A stretch of 8,114 bases of DNA from Nitrospira lenta (GTDB lineage: Bacteria; Nitrospirota; Nitrospiria; Nitrospirales; Nitrospiraceae): NCBI GenBank assembly GCA_945906715.1, contig CAMDRK010000107.1, forward strand, positions 1-8,114, written 5' to 3'. The position numbers and the translations under genes are program-made. This document shows positions 1-5,385 of this stretch, in pieces (position 1 is the first letter of the stretch; each line of letters opens with the position of its first letter). Under the pieces are notes generated by a model that saw only the letters and a program-made list of their open reading frames with translations, had not been told where the DNA came from and ran no database searches.

Positions 1-147
1 ATCGTTCTCAACGACTCGAATCGCCAGGCTTGAATCGCGCTCGGTCAACGCTTGCAAAACGTCCTGCAATTGAGATTCGACAGAGCCGCCCATCAACAAG
101 ATCTTGTTCTTGAGATCGGTCAACTCGGCATCGAGATGTCGTTCCAT
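1..147 (-). CDS. phoU: Phosphate signalling protein PhoU, N-terminal part (cut by window edge)
   Basis: The reverse strand reads an open frame of 49 codons from ATG at 147 to the window edge, starting MERHLDAELTDLKNKIL and continuing with MGGSVESQLQDVLQALTERD. This is the characteristic N-terminus of PhoU: a first helix of the E-R-H-[FL]-D-x-E-L type, then the M-G/V-E second helix and the L-x-x-R-D turn. PhoU is a cytoplasmic helical-bundle protein that links the PstSCAB phosphate transporter to the PhoR/PhoB system and represses the Pho response when phosphate is ample. A GGAGG Shine-Dalgarno (153-157 on the plus strand as cctcc) lies 5 nt before the ATG and fixes the start. The metal-binding E/DxxxD motifs lie beyond the window. 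A 44-codon gene sits 54 bp upstream on the same strand and may be cotranscribed. Family assignment rests on 49 residues but the match is distinctive. Confidence 0.88.
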   Translation of the reverse strand, partial: MERHLDAELTDLKNKILLMGGSVESQLQDVLQALTERDSSLAIRVVEND

Positions 148-201
148 AACTGCCTCCAAAGCTTCAGCCTTCAGCCTTAACCCCTGACGAGGTTCGCATG
201 C

Positions 202-336
202 TCAATCCGCTGACCTCATTCGTTCAATCCATCGGCTAGGGCTCATGACTGTACTCAGCCCGAGCAGCCCAATGATGATTAAGAAGAAGACGAAAGACAC
301 TGCGAGAAAAAACGTAGCGCGTAGTCCCGTGATCAT
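202..336 (-). CDS. Small single-pass membrane protein (44 aa) upstream of phoU
   Basis: The reverse strand has an ATG at 336 preceded by a strong purine-rich Shine-Dalgarno (GGGGGAGG; core at 341-345) with a 4-nt spacer, followed by 44 codons and TGA. The protein begins MITGLRATFF. Residues about 7-30 form one uninterrupted hydrophobic helix (L-A-V-S-F-V-F-F-L-I-I-I-G-L-L-G-L), and the tail contains SPSRWIERMRSAD. The positive charges in the tail and the lack of a signal-peptidase site suggest an inner-membrane anchored peptide, not an exported one. It reads toward phoU, whose start is 54 bp further on, with no obvious terminator between. I do not recognise a family. A role with the Pst transporter or PhoU is only an inference from position and probable cotranscription. 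The good ribosome-binding site and sensible membrane-protein composition make a chance ORF less likely. Confidence 0.62.
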   Translation of the reverse strand: MITGLRATFFLAVSFVFFLIIIGLLGLSTVMSPSRWIERMRSAD

Positions 337-564
337 GATGCCTCCCCCTAACTCTTAGGAGAAACCGTGAATCCAGACACCGAAGCGGACGGCATGAAAA
401 CTTCGATCACCCTACCGAACTTACCGGCTAATCGTACCCGCCGTCGGTCACCACGCCGTTGCGGTTTCATCAGGAATCTGTAACATTTCAATCTTGGCTA
501 CCCCCCCAGGCACAGACTCCTTGTCGCCAACGGCTCACGGAAGTACGGTACAATCACGCAGGCC
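337..564. other. Divergent intergenic region between the phoU-side genes and the 565 gene
   Basis: These 228 bases separate two divergently read genes and must hold promoters for both. I see no convincing coding frame, no long inverted repeat and no 11-bp NTAAC array like those elsewhere in the window. GTAAC at 480-484 stands alone. TACAAT at 549-554 resembles a -10 hexamer for the gene at 565, but no -35 is found at the usual distance, and the hexamer would put the start of transcription almost on the ATG. Confidence 0.4.
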
Positions 565-1218
565 ATGTCTACATTTCTTTCAAATGCCGGACGGCTCCTT
601 GCTTTACGACTGGTACTGCTTATCCTTGCTTGGAGCGTATACTCAGGCGATGCCTATTCGCTTGAATTGGAAAGTGAGGTTGCCGTCTGGATCGAATCGG
701 GCCATGCCGTGGCAAAGAGTCCGTTGAGCGGACGCCGGGAGATCGCTCTGGATGCTCAAGAAACGGTGCTCGGTTCAGGCGCTAACGGGATTAATGCCAT
801 CGTCGTGACCTCACGCCGGCTGTTGGGCTTTTCAAGCCGCACCCTGACCTGGGTCAAGACCGACCGCGATCTGCGCGAGAAGGTCTTGGATCGGCGCATC
901 TTGCGTACTTTTTGTCTGGTGAGGACGGACAAGTATCTGTATGGATTTCGTGGCGCGAACGGCATTTGGTTCAAGGAGGCGATCGGCGTGCGAGAAAAAG
1001 TTTACAGGCTGCATAGTAACGAGTACGGGTCCGTGGCCATGACCAGCGAGAGACTCGTGGGATTCGGCCCTCTGCTCGGCCAGTTCTCCTCAAAACCGCT
1101 CGATGTTCACGAACGCATCACGCAGGTGAGCAATGAGGACGGTCTGATCATCATCACGACCAGCCGACGGACTCTCGTCTTCGGCAGCCGCATGAGCGGA
1201 TGGGATGAATTCGAGTGA
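565..1218 (+). CDS. Exported protein of four-plus 39-residue repeats, function unknown
   Basis: This 217-residue protein starts with a basic, then hydrophobic segment (R10-LLALRLVLLILAW) and a plausible signal-peptidase site after G28-D29-A30, so it is probably periplasmic or secreted. The mature part is repetitive. A T-S/D-x-[RKY]-L-x-G-F-like motif occurs at residues 82-89, 121-128, 160-167 and 199-206, exactly 39 residues apart. A glutamate in an R/H-E-K/R-V/I element recurs with the same period at 66, 105, 144 and 183. Such a short beta-rich unit of about 40 residues suggests a small propeller or beta-solenoid (inference). No catalytic motif is visible. The start is the first in-frame ATG that includes the signal peptide; no good Shine-Dalgarno precedes it, so initiation may be weak or nearly leaderless. 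The next gene's promoter array begins 35 bp after its stop. I do not recognise a named family. Confidence 0.72.
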   Translation: MSTFLSNAGRLLALRLVLLILAWSVYSGDAYSLELESEVAVWIESGHAVAKSPLSGRREIALDAQETVLGSGANGINAIVVTSRRLLGFSSRTLTWVKTDRDLREKVLDRRILRTFCLVRTDKYLYGFRGANGIWFKEAIGVREKVYRLHSNEYGSVAMTSERLVGFGPLLGQFSSKPLDVHERITQVSNEDGLIIITTSRRTLVFGSRMSGWDEFE

Positions 1219-1252
1219 CGGATCCTGGCACGTCTCGCCCTTCCTCTTCAGC

Positions 1253-1306
1253 GTAACTCAATCTTAACCCTTACCTGATCTTCCTCTAACCAGTCGCAGC
1301 CATAGT
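1253..1306 (+). promoter_or_regulatory. Pho-box-like array and promoter for the choice-of-anchor I gene
   Basis: Pentamers GTAAC (1253), TTAAC (1264), CTGAT (1275) and CTAAC (1286) follow one another at an exact 11-bp period. The last is followed by exactly 10 bp and then CATAGT (1301-1306), a 4/6 match to the -10 consensus. PhoB-type regulators bind direct repeats of 11-bp pitch with the array ending about 10 bp before the -10, so this is read as a Pho box that replaces the -35. Transcription would start near 1313, about 40 nt before the ATG at 1354. Confidence 0.6.
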
Positions 1307-1353
1307 GCCTCCACGTTAGGTCGGCAACTTTCACGTAACCTGGAGGTACTCCT

Positions 1354-2958
1354 ATGAAGTTCGAACAGCTAATCGTCGGTATCGGTTTGCTTAGCGTGGT
1401 GGGGCTGCCGATGTTCGCCGTGGCGGCAGACTCGAAGCCCATCACGCTGAAGCAGATTGGACGCTACAGCGCCGGCGGGGCCACGACCCGTGCAGAAATA
1501 TCCGCGTATGATCCAGGGACCAAACGGTTGTTCAGCATCAATCTCGCCCTGCAGCGGCTCGACATCTTGGATCTCAGCAACCCGGAATCGCAGGTCCTGG
1601 CCCCGGTCCAAACTGTTGGGCTCGGTGGCAATCCCAACAGCGTGGCCGTCCATGACGGCATCATCGCCGTGGCCATCGAAGGGGCTCAGAAAACCGACCT
1701 GGGGACGGTGAAGTTCTTCAACACCAGCGGTGCACTCCTCAATACCCTCACGGTTGGAGCTCTGCCAGATATGCTCGTCTTCTCGCCGAACGGCCAGTGG
1801 CTGCTCGTGGCGAACGAAGGGGAGCCGAATGGCTACAACAATAACCCGGTAACTTCCGTCGATCCAGAAGGCTCGGTCAGCATCATCGATCTAACGCCGG
1901 GCGTCACCAGCCTCACGCAACTCAATGTCCAGACCGCGACCTTCAGCGCTTCGATTCTGCAAGGGAACCCCGAGAGCATCCGCATCTACGGGCCCAACGC
2001 CACATTCGCGCAGGATATCGAACCGGAATACATCGCCGTATCCCACGACTCCAAGACCGCCTGGGTTACACTACAAGAAAACAACGCGATCGGCATCCTG
2101 GATATTCCCTCCGCCACCTTCACCAAGATCGTTGGACTCGGCTTTAAAGATCACTCTCTGACGGGCAATAAGCTCGATGCCAGCGATCGGGACGTGCCTG
2201 GATCGAGCAACGCCGGCATCATCAACATCCGCAACTGGCCGGTGTTCGGAATGTACGAGCCAGACACCATCGCTTCCTACCGCGTTAATAGCGAAACCTA
2301 CCTCGTCATGGCCAATGAAGGAGATACGCGCGACTACCCCCCGGGCTTCACCGAAGAAGCGCGCGCCGGTGCGCTCACTCTAGACGCTGAAGCTTTTGCC
2401 ACTCAGGGCTATGCAGACGTGACCACAGCAACCGGTCTGCTCAACAACGATAACCTCGGTCGGCTGACAGTGACGAACGTGAACGGCGCCAAGGAGCTCG
2501 ATACCGACACGGATTTTGAGCGCCTCTATGTGCCTGGCGGCCGCTCTTTCTCCATTCGCCGCGTGGACGGTTCGCTGGTCTACGACAGCGGCGACGACAT
2601 CGAACAACGCACAGCGGCACTGGTCCCCACCCTGTTCAACTCGCAAGGAACCGCAGCCGGCTTCGACACCAGAAGCGACAACCAGGGCCCGGAACCGGAG
2701 GGCCTCGCGATCGGAAAAGCGTTCGGTAGAACCTATGCCTTTATTGGCCTGGAGCGAACCGGCGGCGTGATGGTCTACGACATCTCCGAACCAACCGCGC
2801 CAACATTTGCCACCTATATCAATACCGCGCCGACCGACCTTGCGCCAGAAGGACTCTTCTTCATCAAGGAAGAGGACAGCCCGAACGGCAAACCTCTCTT
2901 AGTGGTGTCACACGAAGTCAGCAACACCGTCACCATTTTCGAGATCGTCAAGGAGTAA
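1354..2958 (+). CDS. Secreted choice-of-anchor I type beta-propeller protein
   Basis: The protein has 534 residues with a clear signal peptide (MKFEQLIVGIGLL...), likely cut near V23-A24-A25. The rest resembles the choice-of-anchor I family, older annotations of which often say alkaline phosphatase-like. Visible hallmarks are G-NPNSVAV, LPDMLVFSPNGQWLLVANEGEP (ANEGEP from residue 153), a second ANEGDTRDY at 320-328, GPEPEGLAIG near 445, and LAPEGLFFI near the C-terminus. These repeated VANEGE/PEG motifs belong to propeller blades related to phytase- or esterase-like proteins. Unlike many relatives it ends after the propeller (SNTVTIFEIVKE) with no visible C-terminal sorting anchor, so a soluble periplasmic or secreted protein is likely. 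GGAGG at 1342-1346, 7 nt before the ATG, fixes the start. The Pho-box-like promoter upstream suggests a role in phosphate starvation, perhaps in phosphoester use; the enzymatic activity is not shown by the sequence. Confidence 0.82.
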   Translation: MKFEQLIVGIGLLSVVGLPMFAVAADSKPITLKQIGRYSAGGATTRAEISAYDPGTKRLFSINLALQRLDILDLSNPESQVLAPVQTVGLGGNPNSVAVHDGIIAVAIEGAQKTDLGTVKFFNTSGALLNTLTVGALPDMLVFSPNGQWLLVANEGEPNGYNNNPVTSVDPEGSVSIIDLTPGVTSLTQLNVQTATFSASILQGNPESIRIYGPNATFAQDIEPEYIAVSHDSKTAWVTLQENNAIGILDIPSATFTKIVGLGFKDHSLTGNKLDASDRDVPGSSNAGIINIRNWPVFGMYEPDTIASYRVNSETYLVMANEGDTRDYPPGFTEEARAGALTLDAEAFATQGYADVTTATGLLNNDNLGRLTVTNVNGAKELDTDTDFERLYVPGGRSFSIRRVDGSLVYDSGDDIEQRTAALVPTLFNSQGTAAGFDTRSDNQGPEPEGLAIGKAFGRTYAFIGLERTGGVMVYDISEPTAPTFATYINTAPTDLAPEGLFFIKEEDSPNGKPLLVVSHEVSNTVTIFEIVKE

Positions 2959-2990
2959 CGGTGAGAACAGGAGCGTAGGAGTAGATGCAG

Positions 2991-3047
2991 AACGGGTCGG
3001 GAGTCTCCATCGCCTCTGGGCGCTCTGGAAACGGCTCCCGACCTGTT
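2991..3047. terminator. Bidirectional terminator-like hairpin between convergent genes
   Basis: Arms 2991-3003 and 3035-3047 pair over 13 positions with a single G-T wobble; the GC-rich core is GGTCGGGAG/CTCCCGACC. An inner 4-bp stem CGCC/GGCG (3011-3014 with 3019-3022) sits in the loop. The hairpin lies just after the stop of the plus-strand gene (2958) and touches the TAA of the minus-strand response regulator (3047-3049), as expected for a shared terminator. The T-tracts are short on both sides, so efficiency is uncertain. Confidence 0.5.
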
Positions 3048-3430
3048 TACCTTTCTCCGTCGAACACTTTCTTTACGGCTGCCAGCAATGTGACTTGATT
3101 GATCGGTTTCGACAAGATGTCGGATACGCCTTCCTTGTGGAGAACCTTTGCCCTCTCGGCCGTCACTTCGCCGCTCAATACAATGACGGAGGCATGGGGA
3201 AACTGGGATCGGAAATAGGGAATCGCCTCCATTCCAGTCATATTCGGCATTCTAAGGTCGCAGATGATGGCGCCCAAGGCAAAGGGGTTATCGCCTCGCT
3301 TGATAGCCCTGACACCTGCTTCTCCATCTTCAGCCTCCACCACGTCATACCCGGCCTTTGTTAAAATCAGCCTCACCGATTTCCTGACGTCCGCCTCGTC
3401 GTCCACGACCAACACTCTCCCCTCACTCAT
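3047..3430 (-). CDS. Single-domain (CheY-like) response regulator
   Basis: From ATG at 3430 the protein is 127 residues and consists of one receiver domain. It has all canonical residues: the acidic pair D10-D11 in VLVVDDEADV, phosphoacceptor D58 in AIICDLRMPNMTG, S86 in VIVLSGE, and K108-P109 in DILSKPI. There is no output domain, so it would act by phosphorylation-dependent protein contacts or as a phosphorelay intermediate. AGGAG lies before the ATG (aaaaaggagtatcac), which supports this start; a longer in-frame extension to 3613 overlaps another ORF and is not convincing. It is convergent with the anchor-I gene. The nearest upstream promoter signal is the array at 3705-3749, about 275 bp away across the short ORF at 3475-3618, so the two may be cotranscribed. 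No cognate histidine kinase is in the window. Confidence 0.9.
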   Translation of the reverse strand: MSEGRVLVVDDEADVRKSVRLILTKAGYDVVEAEDGEAGVRAIKRGDNPFALGAIICDLRMPNMTGMEAIPYFRSQFPHASVIVLSGEVTAERAKVLHKEGVSDILSKPINQVTLLAAVKKVFDGER

Positions 3431-3474
3431 GTGATACTCCTTTTTGTCAAATGCGCACATTAGCTTGGAGCGCC

Positions 3475-3618
3475 TCAACCAGGAACGGCCCCACTGGTCA
3501 GAGTTGAAGCGTCGGATGTTCCAAGCGACGTGAATGCCAAGGGGTCTAGCACAGCGGCCTGACTTGGAATGGCCCAGAGACAGATCACGACGGTCCAGAC
3601 ACGCATCATCCACCGCAT
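3475..3618 (-). CDS. Short exported ORF (47 aa), possibly a 5' remnant of a larger secreted-protein gene
   Basis: Reading the reverse strand from ATG at 3618 gives 47 residues. A start with M-R-W-M-M-R is followed by a hydrophobic core VWTVVICLWAI and P-S-Q-A, a textbook signal peptide cut near A21. The mature piece AVLDPLAFTSLGTSDASTLT is only about 26 residues and ends abruptly at TGA. AGGAAGG lies about 9 nt upstream. An L-D-P-L-A-F-T-S-L-G-T-like start directly after a signal peptide reminds me of large repetitive surface proteins, so this could be the leftover 5' end of one; it could equally be a genuine small secreted peptide. It lies 44 bp upstream of the response regulator and downstream of a TTAAC array. 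Alternative starts at an upstream ATG (MTDSHSPL...) add an unlikely N-terminus. Coding status is uncertain. Confidence 0.42.
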   Translation of the reverse strand: MRWMMRVWTVVICLWAIPSQAAVLDPLAFTSLGTSDASTLTSGAVPG

Positions 3619-3704
3619 GGACACCATCCTTCCTGCAATTTCTTCATCACGCAAAGGCGAGTGAGAATCAGTCATGCCAAGCGCCTGTAATTTGTGAGGC
3701 AGGA

Positions 3705-3749
3705 AATATACTGACAAGGGTGAGACAGTGCCAGTTAAGATTCTGTTAA
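3705..3749 (-). promoter_or_regulatory. TTAAC direct-repeat array with TATATT -10, reading toward 3618 and 3430
   Basis: On the minus strand two perfect TTAAC pentamers (3749-3745 and 3738-3734) are 11 bp apart, followed at the same pitch by TGTCT (3727-3723). TATATT (3710-3705), 5/6 to the -10 consensus, lies 12 bp further on, not the 10 bp seen at the other arrays in this window. The two TTAAC units resemble those at 1264 and 5332. Orientation and -10 assignment are therefore less certain than for the other arrays. Confidence 0.42.
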
Positions 3750-3762
3750 CCAGAGGGGCAGC

Positions 3763-3822
3763 GGGACAGGCACCGCCGCGGCTCGACTGAGCTCGCCGAA
3801 GTCAGACGGCGGAGCCAGTCCC
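3763..3822. repeat. REP-like GC-rich palindrome
   Basis: Arms 3763-3778 and 3807-3822 (GGGACAGGCACCGCCG against CGGCGGAGCCAGTCCC) pair at 14 of 16 positions. An inner CGGC/GCCG stem (3779-3782 with 3795-3798) sits in the loop. The arm sequence GGGACTGGCTCCGCCG-like is one I recall from dispersed REP elements of several phyla, where copies are moved by REP-associated (RAYT) transposases. No such transposase is in the window. It sits between the minus-strand array and the CBS-gene array. Confidence 0.55.
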
Positions 3823-3835
3823 CTGAATGCTTAAA

Positions 3836-3889
3836 TTTACGTATCGGTAACAAGCCTATAACCGTACCGCAATGCCTACCTGATAGAAT
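3836..3889 (+). promoter_or_regulatory. Pho-box-like array and promoter for the CBS-domain gene
   Basis: TTTAC (3836), GTAAC (3847), ATAAC (3858) and GCAAT (3869) occur at an exact 11-bp period. Ten bases later comes TAGAAT (3884-3889), a 5/6 match to the -10 consensus. The geometry is identical to the arrays at 1253 and 5332. Transcription would start near 3896, about 30 nt before the ATG. An alternative -10, CATAAT at 3900-3905, exists but leaves almost no leader before the Shine-Dalgarno. Confidence 0.58.
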
Positions 3890-3926
3890 TGGGCCAATAC
3901 ATAATATTAATAAAGGAGGAGAACAG

Positions 3927-4310
3927 ATGCTTACAGTCAGTCAACTCATGAAACGGGATCTCGTATCAGTGGATTCCGGCACCTCAGTCGTCGATGCTGC
4001 CAAGTTGATGAAAGCCTGCAATGTAGGAAGTGTGTTGGTGTTCCACGATCACCAGATCATCGGCATCGTCACGGAATCGGATGTGGTGAGAAAATTCGTG
4101 GGAGCCGATAAGACCCCATACTTTGTCCCAGTCGAAGACATCATGAGCTGTCCGATCATCGGGATCGAAGAGCGCCGTCCGCTCACCGAAGCGGCAGATC
4201 TCATGGATAGACACCAGACACACCACTTGGGTGTGACCAAAGGTGGGGCGGTGGTCGGCATCCTGTCCGTCCGCGACCTGCTCCACCCTGTCTCCACCGA
4301 TAATTTTTAG
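3927..4310 (+). CDS. Two-CBS-domain protein
   Basis: The 127-residue protein is made of two CBS domains and nothing else: about residues 7-58 (LMKRDLVSVDSGTSVVDAAK ... GIVTESDVV) and 70-121 (DIMSCPIIGIEERRPLTEAA ... GILSVRDLL). Each ends in the G-h-[TS]-x-x-D type element that contacts adenine nucleotide ribose in CBS pairs. Such stand-alone CBS pairs are cytoplasmic and sense AMP/ATP or related ligands, acting on partner proteins; the partner here is unknown. A strong GGAGG (3915-3919) 7 nt before ATG fixes the start. The upstream array puts it in the proposed Pho regulon, which hints at a link between adenylate level and phosphate status (inference). A hairpin follows its stop. Confidence 0.88.
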   Translation: MLTVSQLMKRDLVSVDSGTSVVDAAKLMKACNVGSVLVFHDHQIIGIVTESDVVRKFVGADKTPYFVPVEDIMSCPIIGIEERRPLTEAADLMDRHQTHHLGVTKGGAVVGILSVRDLLHPVSTDNF

Positions 4311-4321
4311 CCGCCAACCCT

Positions 4322-4358
4322 TCTCCGTACCGCCGCAGCAATGCGGCGGAGACGGGGA
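4322..4358 (+). terminator. Hairpin after the CBS gene
   Basis: A perfect 8-bp stem CCGCCGCA/TGCGGCGG (4330-4337 with 4342-4349) closes a GCAA tetraloop, a stable GNRA type. An outer TCTCCGT/ACGGGGA pairing (4322-4328 with 4352-4358, one mismatch) extends it. It begins 12 nt after the stop at 4310. No T-run follows directly, so it may act as a 3'-end stabiliser or with the repeat that follows. Confidence 0.55.
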
Positions 4359-4377
4359 GCTCTGTTACTTGGCTTGA

Positions 4378-4515
4378 TTAATTGATTTGTCTGTCTGGTC
4401 TATTCAGTCTGTTATGTCTGTTTCGTGTGTTTGGTTCGGCGAAACTAACCAAACAACAAAACAAACCAGATGAACCAGACAGACCGAATAGACCAGATGA
4501 ACCAGATAGACCAGA
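4378..4515. repeat. Dispersed A/C- vs T/G-biased inverted repeat, copy 1
   Basis: The left arm (about 4384-4437) is almost free of A/C-rich words and built of TCTGTCTGGTCTA-like units. The right arm (about 4449-4515) is built of their complements, CCAGATGAACC, AGACAGACC and ATAGACCAG. The arms form a long imperfect hairpin with a centre near TTTGGTTCGGCGAAAC. Positions 4457-4477 are identical over 21 nt to the reverse complement of 7481-7501 in copy 3. It fills the gap between the convergent CBS and OmpR-type genes and abuts the stop codon of the latter. I recall such repeats as abundant in Nitrospira genomes. Confidence 0.75.
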
Positions 4516-5223
4516 TTAGGCTCGAAGCTTGTATCCCACTCCTCTGACGGTCAAGAGGAATGTCGGAATGGCTGGATTCTGCTCGATCTTCTGCCGCAGC
4601 GAATGGATATGCACATCGAGCGCATGCTCTTCGAGCGCATAGCCTTCTCCCCAGACTCGATTGAGCATCTCCTGGCGAGAAAATACACGGCGGGGCGATT
4701 CGAGGAACTGCTTGAGAATTTGGAATTCCTTGGGAGTCAGATCGACAGAGTGGCCGTTGATCTGGACTTCATGACGATCGAGGTCCATTCGAAGATTCCC
4801 TGCGTGATACTGAGTGTTCGTCTTGACGCCAGCATCTCGGCGTCGAAGGATTGCGCGCACCCGCGCAACCAGCTCACGAACACTCTGGCCGCATACGACC
4901 AAGTCGACATCCTGATCGTATTCTGTGAGACAGTCTTCATCCTCGCAAGAAATGTTTCCATCCTGCACGGCAACGATCGGAACCGTGCTTAACATACTCA
5001 TTCGGCGAAAATTCACGACAGAGCCGGAGCCATGGTCGAGAATAATCAAGCAAGGCACTTTCGATTTTACCTCTGTGAGGGCGAGAGACTCTGTGCCCAC
5101 GATCGTGCCGGAATATCCGTTCGTTTCCAGCGCCTTCTTCACAGACTGGGCAAACGGCTCAGCCTTTAAAAAAATGAGCACTGAGCCGCGTGCATCTGGC
5201 ATGGATGATTTATCGGTCAACAT
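4516..5223 (-). CDS. OmpR/PhoB-family regulator with degenerate receiver domain
   Basis: The 235-residue protein has an N-terminal receiver-like domain (about 13-128) and a C-terminal OmpR/PhoB winged helix (about 143-234). The winged helix is well preserved: VDLTPKEFQILKQFLESPRR, VFSRQEMLNRVWG, the recognition-helix region ALDVHIHSLRQKIE and the wing TVRGVGYKLRA. The receiver keeps D63 (LIILDHGSG) at the phosphoacceptor position. The acidic pair is replaced by L19-K20, the conserved Thr/Ser by Gln (PIVAVQD) and the conserved Lys by Cys (DLVVCGQS). Mg-dependent phosphorylation is therefore doubtful. Four 11-bp units in its own promoter suggest autoregulation, and it is divergent from the pstS-like gene, so it is a candidate controller of the Pho boxes here. 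No Shine-Dalgarno is seen at ATG 5223; TAATTT lies 9 nt upstream, so a near-leaderless mRNA is possible, as is a start at codon 8. Confidence 0.85.
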   Translation of the reverse strand: MLTDKSSMPDARGSVLIFLKAEPFAQSVKKALETNGYSGTIVGTESLALTEVKSKVPCLIILDHGSGSVVNFRRMSMLSTVPIVAVQDGNISCEDEDCLTEYDQDVDLVVCGQSVRELVARVRAILRRRDAGVKTNTQYHAGNLRMDLDRHEVQINGHSVDLTPKEFQILKQFLESPRRVFSRQEMLNRVWGEGYALEEHALDVHIHSLRQKIEQNPAIPTFLLTVRGVGYKLRA

Positions 5224-5232
5224 TGCATGATC

Positions 5233-5286
5233 AAATTAGAGCAGGAACAACACCAAATCGTTACAGCGTTATTAACTGTCCGTTAA
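5233..5286 (-). promoter_or_regulatory. Pho-box-like array and promoter for the OmpR-type regulator
   Basis: On the minus strand TTAAC (5286-5282), TTAAT (5275-5271), GTAAC (5264-5260) and a weak GTGTT (5253-5249) lie at an exact 11-bp period. After 10 bp comes TAATTT (5238-5233) as -10. The geometry equals that of the plus-strand arrays. Transcription would begin only a few nucleotides before the ATG at 5223. Confidence 0.55.
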
Positions 5287-5331
5287 TTCGAACGGAGCCA
5301 CTGGGTAGGCTTGAAAGGGCTAAGACCGGAG

Positions 5332-5385
5332 TTAACGCGGATTTAACAATTCATTGATCGTATCGCAACGAATCCCCCGTACTCT
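5332..5385 (+). promoter_or_regulatory. Pho-box-like array and promoter for the pstS-like gene
   Basis: TTAAC (5332), TTAAC (5343), TTGAT (5354) and GCAAC (5365) are spaced at exactly 11 bp. The gap to TACTCT (5380-5385, 4/6 to the -10 consensus) is exactly 10 bp. The array is back to back with the divergent array at 5233-5286. The predicted start of transcription near 5392 coincides with the left end of the palindrome at 5390. Confidence 0.6.

Noticed and set aside
480..495. GTAAC with CTGTAACATTTCAATCT upstream of 565 as a Pho box
   Set aside because: Only one unit fits; positions 11 bp on either side do not match and no -10 is found at the required distance.
459..727. Two plus-strand frames overlapping the start of the 39-residue-repeat gene
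   Set aside because: They overlap a gene with a good signal peptide and periodic repeats and show no domain features or ribosome-binding sites.
2380..2646. Minus-strand 88-codon frame inside the anchor-I gene
   Set aside because: It lies entirely within a long gene with clear family motifs on the other strand, and its Ala/Val/Arg-rich translation is typical of antisense shadow frames.
3431..3613. Longer N-terminus of the single-domain response regulator
   Set aside because: The extension shows no receiver homology, overlaps the signal-peptide ORF in another frame, and the internal ATG at 3430 has a Shine-Dalgarno directly before VLVVDDE.
4378..4515. CRISPR-like array suggested by the recurring CCAGA/GACC words
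   Set aside because: Unit lengths are irregular, there are no unique spacers of constant length, and the two halves are complementary arms of one hairpin.
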